Source of the DNA: Planctomycetota bacterium
Lineage (GTDB): Bacteria > Planctomycetota > OFTM77
DNA: 54,758 bases
Direction: 5' to 3'
NCBI GenBank assembly: GCA_029260795.1
Contig: JAJDCO010000066.1
Location: 1 to 54,758 of the forward strand
In this document: in pieces, positions 25,767 to 37,615 of the stretch
Numbering within the stretch: position 1 is the stretch's first letter
Layout: every line of letters begins with the position of its first letter
Made by a program: the position numbers and the translations under genes
Notes under the pieces: model-generated
What the model saw: only the letters and a program-made list of their open reading frames with translations
The model's database searches: none
Told to the model about the DNA's origin: nothing

Positions 25767-27550
25767 CCACCTCCCTCGAAGAGCCGATCCACGGCAAGGC
25801 CTACGACGCTCGCCTGGTGCGAAGGCTGATTCCGTTCGCCCGCCCCTATCGGCGTCGATTCGCCGGGAGCATCGCGCTCCTGCTCGGCATGTTCGCGGCC
25901 GACCTCGTCATCCCCTACGTCATTCGCCTCGGCGTCGACGGCCCGATTGCCGACGCCCGCGCGGACGGCGATGTCGGCTCCGCTCTTCGAGAGCTCGGAG
26001 GCCTGGTCGCGATCCTCGGTGCCGTGGCAGCGATCCGCCTGGCGCTCCAGCTCGGGCAGCTCCTCGTGATGACACAAGTGGGTCAGTCGATCCTGCACGA
26101 TCTGAGGCTGAAGGCCTTCTCCCACCTCCAGTCGCTCTCGCTGTCCTACTTCGATCGCAATCCGGTCGGGCGGTTGGTGACGCGGGTCACGAACGACATC
26201 GAGACCCTCAACGAGCTGTTCACGTCGGGGGTCAGCGTCGTCTTCTACGATCTGGTGAAGATCGTGGGCGTGATCGTGGTGCTGCTCTTCATCGAGCCGC
26301 GGCTGACGGGTGTCGCCTTGATCGGCTTGCCCATCCTGGTCGTCGTGTCCTTCGCATTCCGCAACCACGCCCGACACGCCTATCGGGAGATCCGCACTCG
26401 AGTCAGCCGATTGAATGCGTTCCTGCAGGAGTGCTTCCAAGGCATGCGCGTGGTCCAGCTCTTCAATCAGGAGCGACGAGTCCTGGAGCGCTTCGACGGC
26501 ATCAACGCCGAGCACCGCAAGGCCCACGTGCGCGCTCACCTCAACTGGTCGCTCTTCTTTCCGTCCATCGATCTCGTGAGCACCGCGATCCTGGCCGCAG
26601 TCGTCTGGTACTCGGGGCTGGCGATCGTCGACGGCGAGATCCAGTTCGGGCTGTTCCTCCAGTTCTGGATGATGCTCGGCTATCTCTTCGATCCCATTCG
26701 GGAGCTGTCCGAGAAGTACAACGTCTTCCAGTCGGCCATGGCTTCGGCCGAGCGGGTCTTCGGCCTGCTCGATGAGCGCTCGGAGATCGAGGCACCCGAG
26801 AAGCCCGTTCCCCTCGAGGCGGCCCGCGGTGCGATCGAGTTCGACCAAGTCACGTTCGGCTACGGCGAAGGGCCCGACGTGCTGCGCGACGTCTCGTTCC
26901 GCATCGCACCCGGTGAGAAGATCGCCATCGTCGGCGCCACCGGAGCCGGCAAGACCACGATCATCAACTTGCTCGGTCGCTACTACGACGTCCGAAGTGG
27001 CCACGTGCGCGTCGACGGACACGACGTGCGTCAGCTCGACCCTCGCGCACTCCGTCGACAGATCGGCCTCGTTCTACAAGACGTCTTCCTGTTCCCGGGG
27101 GACATCCTCGAGAACATTCGCCTCGGGGACGCCGGCATCTCGGAGGAGCGCGTGCACGAGGCGGCACGCCTGGTCGGCGCGGACCGATTCATCGAAGGGC
27201 TACCCGACGGCTATCGCTCGGAGGTGCGCGAGCGAGGCGCCACGCAGTCGGTCGGCGAGAAGCAGCTCATCGCCTTCGCACGCGTCTTGACCTTCGATCC
27301 GGCGATTCTCGTGCTCGATGAAGCGACGGCCCACATCGACCCCGAGACCGAGCGGCTCCTGCAGAGAGCTCTCGAGAAGACTCTCACTGGGAGAACTGCG
27401 ATCCTGATCGCACACCGACTCGCCACGATCCGACACGCGGACCGGATCTTGGTCTTCCACCACGGCCAGCTCCGTGAAGCCGGTACCCACGAGGAGCTGG
27501 TCGAGCAGCGCGGGCTGTATCACCGGCTGCATCTGCTGCAGAGCGGCTAG
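25763..27550 (+). CDS. ABC exporter half-transporter B (MdlB-like)
   Basis: 595 residues, starting in the ATGA overlap with the preceding gene. It has an exporter membrane domain of about 330 residues, then an ATPase domain with Walker A GATGAGKTT (about 391-399), Q-loop LVLQDVF, and a full Walker B plus catalytic Glu in ILVLDEATAHID. Its signature motif is degenerate: TQSVGEKQL in place of LSGGQ. In a heterodimer this weak signature faces the Walker B of half A, which carries Asp in place of Glu, so both changes fall in one ATP site while the other site is canonical. That pattern is known from heterodimeric exporters such as TM287/288 and BmrCD. No gene follows on this strand until katG. Confidence 0.92.
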   Translation: MTTSLEEPIHGKAYDARLVRRLIPFARPYRRRFAGSIALLLGMFAADLVIPYVIRLGVDGPIADARADGDVGSALRELGGLVAILGAVAAIRLALQLGQLLVMTQVGQSILHDLRLKAFSHLQSLSLSYFDRNPVGRLVTRVTNDIETLNELFTSGVSVVFYDLVKIVGVIVVLLFIEPRLTGVALIGLPILVVVSFAFRNHARHAYREIRTRVSRLNAFLQECFQGMRVVQLFNQERRVLERFDGINAEHRKAHVRAHLNWSLFFPSIDLVSTAILAAVVWYSGLAIVDGEIQFGLFLQFWMMLGYLFDPIRELSEKYNVFQSAMASAERVFGLLDERSEIEAPEKPVPLEAARGAIEFDQVTFGYGEGPDVLRDVSFRIAPGEKIAIVGATGAGKTTIINLLGRYYDVRSGHVRVDGHDVRQLDPRALRRQIGLVLQDVFLFPGDILENIRLGDAGISEERVHEAARLVGADRFIEGLPDGYRSEVRERGATQSVGEKQLIAFARVLTFDPAILVLDEATAHIDPETERLLQRALEKTLTGRTAILIAHRLATIRHADRILVFHHGQLREAGTHEELVEQRGLYHRLHLLQSG

Positions 27551-30303
<2,753 letters not shown>

Positions 30304-30448
30304 TCGTCCGTCAACGCGAGCGCTTCTGGCGGCGACCCGACAAGCGGCACGGACTTCGGATCGACATCTCATGCCAACCGGCCCCCCGCGAGGATTCCTC
30401 CTTGCGGGGGCCGGCGCCTCGACCCGAACGGTGTGCGCGATTCATACC

Positions 30449-30477
30449 GAGACCGGCAGTGGAGCTGACGCCCCGAG
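30449..30477 (+). repeat. 29-bp direct repeat, copy 1
   Basis: It matches the copy at 30671-30699 at 26 of 29 positions. From GGAG at 30461 it leads into a nine-base stem, GCTGACGCC (30464-30472) pairing with GGCGTCAGC (30486-30494). A GGAG foot before a hairpin resembles REP elements, but the stem differs from the GRCTTCAGYC class seen elsewhere in the window. Confidence 0.7.
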
Positions 30478-30670
30478 CTCTCTCCGGCGTCAGCTTCGCC
30501 TCGTACGGGGCACTCCGAGTCGTGAACGGCGAGAAGCTCCGCTTCGCGGACGCAGTCCCGACGGCTTTGTCCCATCGACGCTCCCCGCCGATACCGACGC
30601 ACGGCTTCCGTTTGTGAAAACGAGTGCGTCCGCGCTGCTGCCCCTCAATGGCGCGCGAACAAGTCGGACC

Positions 30671-30699
30671 GACACCGGTAGCGGAGCTGACGCCCCGAG
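30671..30699 (+). repeat. 29-bp direct repeat, copy 2
   Basis: This is the second copy of the repeat at 30449-30477, with the same GGAGCTGACGCCCCGAG 3' part. Here the following bases instead form the short stem CCGAGG/CCTCGG (30695-30710). It lies immediately downstream of the GST stop codon. Confidence 0.7.
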
Positions 30700-30717
30700 G
30701 CTCGCCTCGGCTCTGCT

Positions 30718-31311
30718 TCAGCCTGTCGCCGTCCAGCTCGGGCGCTCGGCCAAGCGATCGCGCCAAGCGACGACGTGCTCGAGCTCGTCGGGGAGCGGGA
30801 ATTGGATCTTCGGGAAGAGCTGGAGCCTTGCGACGAAGGCGAGGTCGGCGAGGCTGAAGGCATCACCGACGAGGAAGTCCTTGTCCGCGAGCGAGTGGTC
30901 GAGGTGATCGAAGACCGCCCGAATCTCCGCTTGTGCCGCCTGAATCATCGGCGCATCGTCGCCCCTCTCGTCGCGGAACATCATCGTCCGCACCGGAGGC
31001 GTGAGTGCCTGGTCGGCGTAGCGGTCCCATCCAAAGGCCTCGGCACGCTGCCAAGCGTCGACCGGGAGGAGCGGTGGCTCGGGGTGCACGGCATCGAGGT
31101 AGACCAGGATCGCGGTCGACTCCGCCAGATAGCGGCCATCGTGCTCGAGTACCGGGACGAGGCCTAACGGATGTCGCGCGCGATGAGCGGCTTTCCGACT
31201 CTCCTCGCGGCTCACGACGACGAGGGGCACCTGCTCGAGCCGCCCCTTCTCGGCGAGGCCGATCCGGACCTTCTTGGTGTAGCCAGACTGTGGGCGCCCA
31301 TAGAGCTTCAT
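30718..31311 (-). CDS. Glutathione S-transferase family protein
   Basis: 197 residues; the ATG at 31311 has GAGGAG at good spacing. The N-terminal thioredoxin-fold domain shows KLYGRPQSGYTKKVRIGLAEKG, the cis-Pro region GLVPVLEHDG and the glutathione gamma-Glu-binding E-S-T in LAESTAIL. A helical GST C-terminal domain follows (about 85-190) with the capping motif FLVGDAFSLADLAF. It is of usual length. Ser9 or Tyr11 may be the activating residue. The family covers detoxification, peroxide reduction and isomerisation; proximity to katG (convergent) might suggest oxidative-stress defence but is weak evidence. Confidence 0.9.
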   Translation of the reverse strand: MKLYGRPQSGYTKKVRIGLAEKGRLEQVPLVVVSREESRKAAHRARHPLGLVPVLEHDGRYLAESTAILVYLDAVHPEPPLLPVDAWQRAEAFGWDRYADQALTPPVRTMMFRDERGDDAPMIQAAQAEIRAVFDHLDHSLADKDFLVGDAFSLADLAFVARLQLFPKIQFPLPDELEHVVAWRDRLAERPSWTATG

Positions 31312-31456
31312 CGCTTGTCTCCTCTCCGATCACGGCGGCTTGGCGACTCGAGCCCGAGGGAGAAAGCTAACTCACACGTCTCGCGAGCGAAACCGAGACG
31401 GTGGAAGTCGCCACCCGGGCCGGCCAGAGCAGCCGGCCCGGGTGGACTGACAGAGC

Positions 31457-33799
31457 CTACTGGACGACGACGTCCAAGTAGCTTTGGTGGAGTGCGGCGC
31501 CTTGCCCCAGCGCTCCAATACGGTGAACGAGAGCGTAAGTCCCCGGTGGCGTACCGGCCGGGACGAGAATCGAGACCGTGAGCTGGACGGTCGACTGAGG
31601 AGCCAAGAGCCCGATTCGGGTCGTGGGAATCCACGGATGGTCGGCGAGTCCGCCGAGGTTGACATCGATGCGCGACTCAGCCGCGAGAGCCTGGCTCTGG
31701 CTGTGGTTCGTAAAAGTCAGCGTGTACCGAATCAGCTGACCTGCAGTCGCGACGATCACGTCCTGAGAGGCCTCGATGGTCAAGGCCGGCTCGGACGCAT
31801 CGATCGCCGTCCCCGCCGCGACGTGTCGCCATTCACTGCGCACGCCACTCGGATACTCGATCTCGAGGGCGTCGGCCCGATCGGAGTCTCCGAGGCCAAA
31901 GAGCGCTGCCGGGTCGGGCGAGCTGAGAAGCGTGCGCTCGGCACCGACTTCGTGGAGGCGGTTTCCTTGGGAGGTCGCGATGCGGATCATCGCGCCCAAG
32001 GCCGGGCTGCCGGATCGGTTCAACGGTCGAACCGTGATCGCATGGGCTTGATCCCGATCGCGGTTGACGAGGAGTCGATAGCGGCCGTCGAGAGCACCGA
32101 TCAAGAGATCGATGTCACCGTCCTGGTCGAAGTCCGCCGGCGAGACCGTGCGGACGTTCTGGAAGCGGAGGACGCCTTCGCGGGCCGAGACGTCGAGGAA
32201 GCCGGCGCCTTCGAGGTTGCGGTAGAGCCTCAGAGGCTGCGGATCGGCCGCCGTGCCCTGGGCGATGAGCAGGTCGAGGAAGCCGTCACTGTCGTAGTCG
32301 AGGAAGGTGGCACCCCAACCTTGGGCGAGGATGCCGCCTTCCTGATCGCGGAGGAGCCCGTAGGCGCGGCCGACACTCTGGAAGTGGCCGTCGCCGTTGT
32401 TGAGCGCGAGCAGATCGCGGCCCTGGCGCGCCAAGATCAGATCGAGGTCGCCGTCGTTGTCGAGGTCACCGGCCGCGGCACCGGTCGCGTTGAGGAGCGC
32501 TATCGGCTCCGCGTCGAAGGCCATCTCGGTGAAGATGCCGCCGTCATTGCGATAGTACCGCGTCAGCTCGGCGTGACGGCTCGCGTCGTGCGCGACGAGG
32601 AGGTCGGGATCACCGTCCTGATCGAAGTCGGTGAAGAGAGCACCAAAGGATGCGCCATTGCCGGCGATGCCGAGCGCGTCGGCACGCTCGACGAAGGTCC
32701 CATCGCCTTCGTTCCGGAACAGTCGATTGGCGAAGGGCGACGTCGGAAACGCTTCGGGGGCTGTCGGATTTGCCGCCGTGGTGATGTAGACGTCGAGGTC
32801 ACCGTCGCCGTCGAAGTCGGCCCAGGAAGCCCCGGTCGAGAGAAACGCGTCGCCGGCAATGCCAGCCTGCACGGTCACATCGAGGAACGTCCCGTCGCCG
32901 GCATTCCGGAGCAGGCGATCGGCGCCTTGATTGAGGAGCAGCAGGTCCAGCCAGCCATCGCCATCGAAGTCGGCGGCACTGACACCGAGCGTCTCGTCGT
33001 TCGGAGCTCCGGCTCCAGCCGCTTCAGTAACATCGATGAAGGCTCCTTCATCGTTGCGATACAGGCGCGAGGCGCCCTCGAGTTGCGCCAGGAAGAGGTC
33101 GGGATCGCCATCGCGATCGTAGTCGAGCCAGGCGCTCCCGCTCGCGGCGGGCAAGAGCGTCGAAGCGGGCTCGGAGACGAGGCCCTTCGACAGCGTCATG
33201 TCCCAGAAGGCCTGCCGATCGAACAGAGTCGGCGTCCGCCTGTCCAACCGGCCCGCTAGAGGAGCACTCGCAGACGGTCCGTTGATCCGAGGAGCCTCCG
33301 GGGCGAGCGGGCCGCCCAGCTGCGGGCTTCCCGGCGTCAGACCATCCGGAGGCATCGGGCCCTCGGGTTCGCCCGGGATGAGAATCGGTTCACGGCGCTC
33401 CTTGCGATCCAGGCCGGGTGGAGAAGGATTGGCGTGTGTCACCGGCGTTCGCCGAGGCGCTTTCTTGTCGGCGTGGCCGGGTCCCGCTGAGGTCCCATCC
33501 AAGCTCGGTCCGCTGGGAGCCGGAGGAAGCGGCCCTTCAGGACTGCCAGGCCCATCACCGACCGGACCGGGCACGCGCTTGTCAGGCCGGCCGAGCGTCG
33601 GGACATCCGCCTCGGCATCGGAGACCGGCGTGCGGCGAGGCGCTTGCCTTTCCAGGTTTCCCTTTCCCGTGGTCGTCGAGCCCAGATGGGGATCCGTGGT
33701 GACGGGTGGTTCCTTGTCGACTTGGCCCAGTGTGGTGCCGGTGGCTCCGACCAGCAGACAGAGGGCGACCCGGAGGCTTCCGGGGAGGCTCATAGGCAT
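31457..33799 (-). CDS. Secreted FG-GAP/VCBS beta-propeller protein with ASPIC/UnbV domain
   Basis: 780 residues from the ATG at 33799 (AAGGAG upstream; an ATG at 33793 is also possible). A signal peptide ends at TTLGQV. A ~200-residue Pro/Gly/Thr-rich linker follows, with internal duplication around the phrase APRRTPV. Then come seven FG-GAP repeats, each with a calcium-loop DxDxDG-type motif: DYDRDGDPD, DFDGDGWLD, DFDGDGDLD, DFDQDGDPD, DLDNDGDLD, DYDSDGFLD, DFDQDGDID. Seven is the number expected for a closed propeller. An ASPIC/UnbV domain (GAMIRIATSQGNRLHEVGAE to YPSGVRSEW) is next, and a final ~100-residue immunoglobulin-like domain (VIVATAGQLIRYTLTFTN) ends the protein. It is a cell-surface or exported protein, possibly for adhesion or polysaccharide binding; no enzyme is implied. 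Confidence 0.9.
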   Translation of the reverse strand: MPMSLPGSLRVALCLLVGATGTTLGQVDKEPPVTTDPHLGSTTTGKGNLERQAPRRTPVSDAEADVPTLGRPDKRVPGPVGDGPGSPEGPLPPAPSGPSLDGTSAGPGHADKKAPRRTPVTHANPSPPGLDRKERREPILIPGEPEGPMPPDGLTPGSPQLGGPLAPEAPRINGPSASAPLAGRLDRRTPTLFDRQAFWDMTLSKGLVSEPASTLLPAASGSAWLDYDRDGDPDLFLAQLEGASRLYRNDEGAFIDVTEAAGAGAPNDETLGVSAADFDGDGWLDLLLLNQGADRLLRNAGDGTFLDVTVQAGIAGDAFLSTGASWADFDGDGDLDVYITTAANPTAPEAFPTSPFANRLFRNEGDGTFVERADALGIAGNGASFGALFTDFDQDGDPDLLVAHDASRHAELTRYYRNDGGIFTEMAFDAEPIALLNATGAAAGDLDNDGDLDLILARQGRDLLALNNGDGHFQSVGRAYGLLRDQEGGILAQGWGATFLDYDSDGFLDLLIAQGTAADPQPLRLYRNLEGAGFLDVSAREGVLRFQNVRTVSPADFDQDGDIDLLIGALDGRYRLLVNRDRDQAHAITVRPLNRSGSPALGAMIRIATSQGNRLHEVGAERTLLSSPDPAALFGLGDSDRADALEIEYPSGVRSEWRHVAAGTAIDASEPALTIEASQDVIVATAGQLIRYTLTFTNHSQSQALAAESRIDVNLGGLADHPWIPTTRIGLLAPQSTVQLTVSILVPAGTPPGTYALVHRIGALGQGAALHQSYLDVVVQ

Positions 33800-34131
33800 G
33801 CCGTATGACTCCTTCGAACGGCCGCCGACTTCCCGAGCGTGCACCGCGTTCTTCCCCCGAAGAACGGACGCTTCGAGCTGTCTCGAATACACGAGACCAC
33901 TCGAAGGCTCGAGTGCCGACGACGCTTGGCCTCACCGCCCCCCAGCGGACAGGACACACCGCTCCCTGATCCCACACGATCTCAAGCCGTCTCGAGACGG
34001 AGGATCTCATTCGGAGCGCTCAGGTCGCGCGAGCTGTTTCTGCTGGAGTGAGGCGAGGGTTTGACACAACTTTCCCGAGGTGAGACTACCCCACGACAGC
34101 GGAAAGGCAAATCTGGCGGGTGGCGTAGCTT

Positions 34132-34186
34132 CGGAGGCCTGGAATCCGGAGGCCTGGAATCCGGAGGCCTGGCTTCAGCCAGGTGG
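34132..34186 (+). repeat. REP-like element preceded by two 15-bp partial units
   Basis: Two identical 15-bp units, CGGAGGCCTGGAATC (34132-34146 and 34147-34161), are followed by a full element starting CGGAGG at 34162. The hairpin CCTGGCTTCAGCCAGG occupies 34168-34183 and TGG follows. The foot CGGAGG, core GGCTTCAGCC and tail TGG are shared with 34301-34325 and 45355-45421. Confidence 0.85.
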
Positions 34187-34300
34187 GAAGCCGCAAGCAA
34201 GTCGTCGTTCCCTCGAGCAGCGGCGCCCGTTCGTCAGAACGATGGCGGCGATCGTCGGGCGAAGCCACTCCAGCGCAACCCAATCGTTTCGAACGACCTC

Positions 34301-34325
34301 CCAGCGGGCTGAAGCCCGCCCTCCG
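34301..34325 (-). repeat. REP-like element in inverted orientation
   Basis: Read on the minus strand: CGGAGG foot, hairpin GCGGGCTTCAGCCCGC (34304-34319), then TGGGAGG. It is the inverted partner of the element at 34162-34186, about 115 bases away, giving a REPIN/BIME-like pair. Confidence 0.85.
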
Positions 34326-34334
34326 ACCGGAGGC

Positions 34335-35261
34335 TCAGAGTCGGGCGTTCTTGCGGACGAGCTTGGCGAGGTTCTTGATCTCGGGCTCCGGCGAGGCAAA
34401 CCACTTGCCGACGATCTCGCCGACGGGGGCCGTGTCGGTGGCCGCGAGCGCCGCAATGGACGCCGAGACCGCCTCGCGCACGTGCTTGTCGCCGGCGAGA
34501 CCGAGCCTCTTGAGGAGCTCGAGGCCGCGCTCGAGCTGCGCGTGGACCCATGGGGCGCCCAAGGAGGCGGCGGCAACCCAGCGCACGCGGTCGTCGTCCA
34601 CGCTCAGCCAACGCTCGAGCGTGGCGAGAACGAGCGCCGGCCCAACGGGCGCTCCCGCCGGCGAGTCGACGAACTCGGGTAGGCGGCGGAGGAACTTGAC
34701 CAAGCTCATCCGAACCCGCTCGGACTCGTCATTCGCCAAGGGAGTCATCAACCCGAGCGAGTCCCAGGCGTGCTCGCGCGCGCAGCCGAGCAAGGCGATG
34801 GTCGGCACGCGCCGGATCGTCTCCTTCTCGTCCTTGGTCCAACGCTCCATCAGGTGCACGAGGAAACCGGGCTTGTGGTGGCCGAGGATCTCGCCGAGGG
34901 ACTCGGACATCGCCTCGCGGACATCGCCGTTGGAGTCGTCGCACAGGGTGTAGGCGAACTCGACCATCTCCCGGTCGTACTCTCGCCCGAAGACTGCCAC
35001 GACGCGTGTCGCCATGAGGCGAACCTGAGCCGGCTTTTGCTCGCACAGCATGCGCATGGCCCAGAGCGCGAAGTGCTTGTGCCGAAGGATGCTGTTGCCG
35101 ATCGCCTCGCCGAGATCCCGCGCCGAGTTCTTCAGCTCGGCTCCCTTGAGATCGCGAATGACTGCGCCGAGCGCGTGGAGCCGCTCGCGAAAAGTGTCGC
35201 GATCATTCGAGCTGATCGCTTGCTCCATCTCGGGAAGGTGCTCGACGAACTCGGCGCGCAT
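34335..35261 (-). CDS. HEAT/ARM-like helical repeat protein (possibly AlkD-like)
   Basis: 308 residues, entirely alpha-helical by appearance, no signal peptide or membrane segment. Repeating two-helix units are seen, for example VRLMATRVVAVFGR, VREAMSESLGEILGHH, VRMSLVKFLRRLPEF, VRWVAAASLGAPW and VREAVSASIAALAAT, the valine-arginine turn being typical of HEAT repeats. The pattern around MERWTKDEKETIRRV resembles the DNA-alkylation-repeat superfamily (AlkC/AlkD), but the catalytic Asp/Trp residues cannot be confirmed by eye. The role is therefore unknown: a scaffold or a DNA-repair glycosylase relative. The start at 35261 has GAGG five bases upstream. It lies 120 bases downstream of thiG on the same strand and may be in that operon. 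Confidence 0.75.
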   Translation of the reverse strand: MRAEFVEHLPEMEQAISSNDRDTFRERLHALGAVIRDLKGAELKNSARDLGEAIGNSILRHKHFALWAMRMLCEQKPAQVRLMATRVVAVFGREYDREMVEFAYTLCDDSNGDVREAMSESLGEILGHHKPGFLVHLMERWTKDEKETIRRVPTIALLGCAREHAWDSLGLMTPLANDESERVRMSLVKFLRRLPEFVDSPAGAPVGPALVLATLERWLSVDDDRVRWVAAASLGAPWVHAQLERGLELLKRLGLAGDKHVREAVSASIAALAATDTAPVGEIVGKWFASPEPEIKNLAKLVRKNARL

Positions 35262-35381
35262 GAAGACCTCGATCGGATGCGTTCTTGGGATTGGCTGGGC
35301 GACGGCCGCAGTCTACCGGCTCGACACGAGAATCCCACCCCCGCTAGCGAAGGCGAAACCGGTGAGAGCGACGAGCGCTCC

Positions 35382-36188
35382 TCAGGTAGTGGCGACCGAC
35401 TCGAGCTGGCCTTCGAGCGGACTCGAAGCGCTGGCGTACAGACGCCTCGGCATGCGACCGGCGAGAAAGGCGGCGCGGCCCGCCAGAGCAGCCAGGCGCA
35501 TTGCATGGGCCATGTGGACCGGCTCCTTGGCCAGCGCAATGGCCGTGTTCAGCAGAACACCGGCTGCGCCCAGCTCGAAAGCCACGCTCACGTCCGAGGC
35601 CGTGCCGACTCCGGCATCGACGATGATCGGCACGTCGGTCACGGACTCGAGAATCAGTCGAATGTTGTTCGGATTGAGGATCCCTTGCCCGGAGCCGATC
35701 GGAGAGCCGGCCGGCATGACCGAGGCGGCGCCCGCGTCCCGAAGGCGCCGGGCCAAGATGGGGTCGTCCGACGTGTACACGAGCACCGTGAATCCGTCTT
35801 TCACGAGGCGCTCGGTGGCTTGAAGCGTCTCGATCGGATCGGGCAGGAGGGTCTTCGGATCACCGAGTACCTCGAGCTTGATCAGCTCCGACAGGCCGAG
35901 CTCACGACCGAGGTGTGCGGTGCGCACGGCGTCGTCGGCCGAGTAGCAGCCGGCCGTATTCGGGAGCAAGGTCATCCGATCGGCGATCGCCTCGAGCAAG
36001 GACGGCCCGTCGTCGTCGAGCTTGACTCGCCGCAAGGCGACCGTGACGACCTCGGCGCCGGACGCGTCATGGGCCTCCCGCATGACGTCGAGGCTCGGGT
36101 ACTTGCCGGTCCCGACGAACAGTCGCGACTGAAACGAATGGGACCCCACTTGCAGTGGCTGATCGAACGGGAGGGAGTTTTGAGACAT
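35382..36188 (-). CDS. thiG: Thiazole synthase ThiG
   Basis: 268 residues, the usual length. ThiG condenses 1-deoxy-D-xylulose-5-phosphate, dehydroglycine and sulphur from ThiS thiocarboxylate to make the thiazole of thiamine. The TIM barrel shows the family landmarks: [10 protein letters not shown] at the first strand, the Schiff-base lysine K104 in LIKLEVLGD, the phosphate-binding [12 protein letters not shown] and [20 protein letters not shown]. The C-terminus extends ~15 residues past the barrel ([14 protein letters not shown]). It follows thiS by 45 bases, the usual partnership. The enzymes for dehydroglycine and for the pyrimidine (thiH or thiO, thiC, thiE) are not in the window. Confidence 0.96.
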   Translation of the reverse strand: MSQNSLPFDQPLQVGSHSFQSRLFVGTGKYPSLDVMREAHDASGAEVVTVALRRVKLDDDGPSLLEAIADRMTLLPNTAGCYSADDAVRTAHLGRELGLSELIKLEVLGDPKTLLPDPIETLQATERLVKDGFTVLVYTSDDPILARRLRDAGAASVMPAGSPIGSGQGILNPNNIRLILESVTDVPIIVDAGVGTASDVSVAFELGAAGVLLNTAIALAKEPVHMAHAMRLAALAGRAAFLAGRMPRRLYASASSPLEGQLESVATT

Positions 36189-36233
36189 CTTCGCGTCGTC
36201 CTTCGGTCAAGGGAAGCAATCGGGCAAAGGGAC

Positions 36234-36434
36234 TCAGCCACCTCCGACGAAGGTGACGATCTCCACGCAGTCACCGTCTTGCAAGCGGCATTCGGGAAAC
36301 GTCGCGCGGGTGACGATCTCTCGATTCACCTCGATGGCGACTCGGCTTGCCGGAAGCCCGAGGCTCTCCAGGAGATCAGTCAGGCTGAGCCGCTCCGGCA
36401 GCTCACGCGCCTCGCCGTTCACGGTCACTTTCAA
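36234..36434 (-). CDS. thiS: Sulphur carrier protein ThiS
   Basis: 66 residues from a TTG start, a ubiquitin-fold carrier: MKVTVNGEARELPERLSLTDL opens with the typical strand-turn-strand, and the protein ends in VGGG, so the C-terminal Gly-Gly needed for adenylation and thiocarboxylation is present. AGAGGG lies upstream on the minus strand. It delivers sulphur to ThiG, encoded next. No THI-box (TPP riboswitch) could be seen in the 150 bases before it; that gap instead has a short hairpin with arms CCGGC/GCCGG (36464-36480). Confidence 0.93.
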   Translation of the reverse strand: MKVTVNGEARELPERLSLTDLLESLGLPASRVAIEVNREIVTRATFPECRLQDGDCVEIVTFVGGG

Positions 36435-36583
36435 AGTTCACATACCCTCTGGGAGCGCATTCACCGGCCGCCTCAGCCGGCCTTCCATCAGCCGAATCGA
36501 CGAGCCCGAGCGCGTCGGCGCGCTCATCCTAACGCCGCATCGGCCCGGGTGCGAGAGCGGCCTGTCGCTCCGATTCGCCAGCC

Positions 36584-37576
36584 TCAGCGAGGCTCGCGGC
36601 GACCGGCGGTGGACGAGATCTTGTCGAGTCGGTATCGGAGCTGACGCGGAGTGAGGCCGAGCCGGGCGGCCGCTCGAGATAGGTTTCCGCCCTCGTCGTC
36701 GACGACCCAGCGGAGAATGGCGCCCTCGAAGAGCTCCAGCGTCAAATCGCCATGGACGAGCCGATGGACGAGCGTGCTCGGTGTGGCGGGCTGAGTGGCT
36801 TCATCGAGGAATGCGAAGTCAGCGGCATTGAGATCGCGATCGGTCGCGCCCGTGACGAGCACCCGCTCGACGGCATTCTGGAGCTCCCGAACGTTGCCCG
36901 GCCAGGGGTGCTCTTGGAGGCGCTCTCGAGCGTCGGCTCCGAGCTGGGGGCAGGGCAGCGAATAGCGATCGGCGAGCTGCTTCAAGAAGTGCTCGGCGAG
37001 GCGAGGGACGTCGCCGCTACGATCGCGCAAGGGTGGCAGCTCGAGCACCACGACATGGATGCGGAAATAGAGGTCGGATTGGAATGTCCCGTCGGCGACG
37101 GCTCGACCCAGGTCCCGATTGGTCGCACAGACGAGCCGGAAATCGGAATGGAGGGTCTGCTCGGAGCCGATCGGCGTGAACTCGTGATCTTGCAGTACGC
37201 GGAGCAGGCTAGTCTGCACGCTGCGGGGAATCTCGGCGATCTCGTCGAGGAAGATCGTTCCGCCATCGGCGAGCGCAAAACGCCCGCGACGGGACTGGGT
37301 GGCCCCGGTGAAAGCACCCGCTTCATGGCCAAAGAGCTCGGCTTCGAGGAGGTTGGGCGGCAAGGCGGCGCAATTGACCTTGACGAATGGGCCGCTGGCA
37401 CGCGGGCTGCCCTCGTGAATGGCCTCGGCGACGAGCTCTTTGCCCGACCCACTCTCGCCGAGGATCAATACATGGGAATCCTGAGGGGCCACCCGCAGGA
37501 CTTGGCGCCTCAGGTCCTTCAGGGCGGGAGCGCTTCCGATCAGCTTGTGGGAGAGGTCACGGATGAGATCGCTCAT
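36584..37576 (-). CDS. Sigma-54-dependent activator lacking a sensory domain
   Basis: 330 residues. It begins almost directly with the AAA+ domain: [13 protein letters not shown], Walker A GESGSGKE near residue 42, the sigma-54 contact loop GAFTGA (in [15 protein letters not shown]), Walker [14 protein letters not shown], and the R-finger region [17 protein letters not shown] Fis-type helix-turn-helix closes the protein ([23 protein letters not shown]). There is no receiver, GAF or PAS domain, so control must come from a partner protein, as with PspF, or from abundance. The gene points away from nusA, and its start lies 40 bases from the nusA promoter -35 box. Its targets are not visible; the thi genes follow 150 bases downstream. 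Confidence 0.93.
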   Translation of the reverse strand: MSDLIRDLSHKLIGSAPALKDLRRQVLRVAPQDSHVLILGESGSGKELVAEAIHEGSPRASGPFVKVNCAALPPNLLEAELFGHEAGAFTGATQSRRGRFALADGGTIFLDEIAEIPRSVQTSLLRVLQDHEFTPIGSEQTLHSDFRLVCATNRDLGRAVADGTFQSDLYFRIHVVVLELPPLRDRSGDVPRLAEHFLKQLADRYSLPCPQLGADARERLQEHPWPGNVRELQNAVERVLVTGATDRDLNAADFAFLDEATQPATPSTLVHRLVHGDLTLELFEGAILRWVVDDEGGNLSRAAARLGLTPRQLRYRLDKISSTAGRREPR

Positions 37577-37615
37577 GGCGTGTTGCGACGGTCTCGGGGG
37601 CCCTGGAAAAGCGGT

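Larger units (their letters stand above)
30304..30717. other. Gene-free region with repeated GGAG-footed hairpins
   Basis: There is no gene in these 414 bases between the convergent katG and GST genes. Two copies of a 29-bp sequence are present (30449-30477 and 30671-30699), each followed by material that can fold. Confidence 0.5.
33800..34334. other. Intergenic region carrying an inverted pair of REP-like hairpins
   Basis: There is no gene in these 535 bases between two minus-strand genes. The right half contains the REP-like elements at 34132-34186 and 34301-34325. The left half should contain the promoter of the FG-GAP gene on the minus strand; I see no defensible boxes. Confidence 0.55.

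Noticed and set aside
36435..36583. TPP riboswitch (THI-box) before thiS
   Set aside because: The conserved CUGAGA and ACCUGAU elements are not present in the 150 bases upstream on the minus strand.
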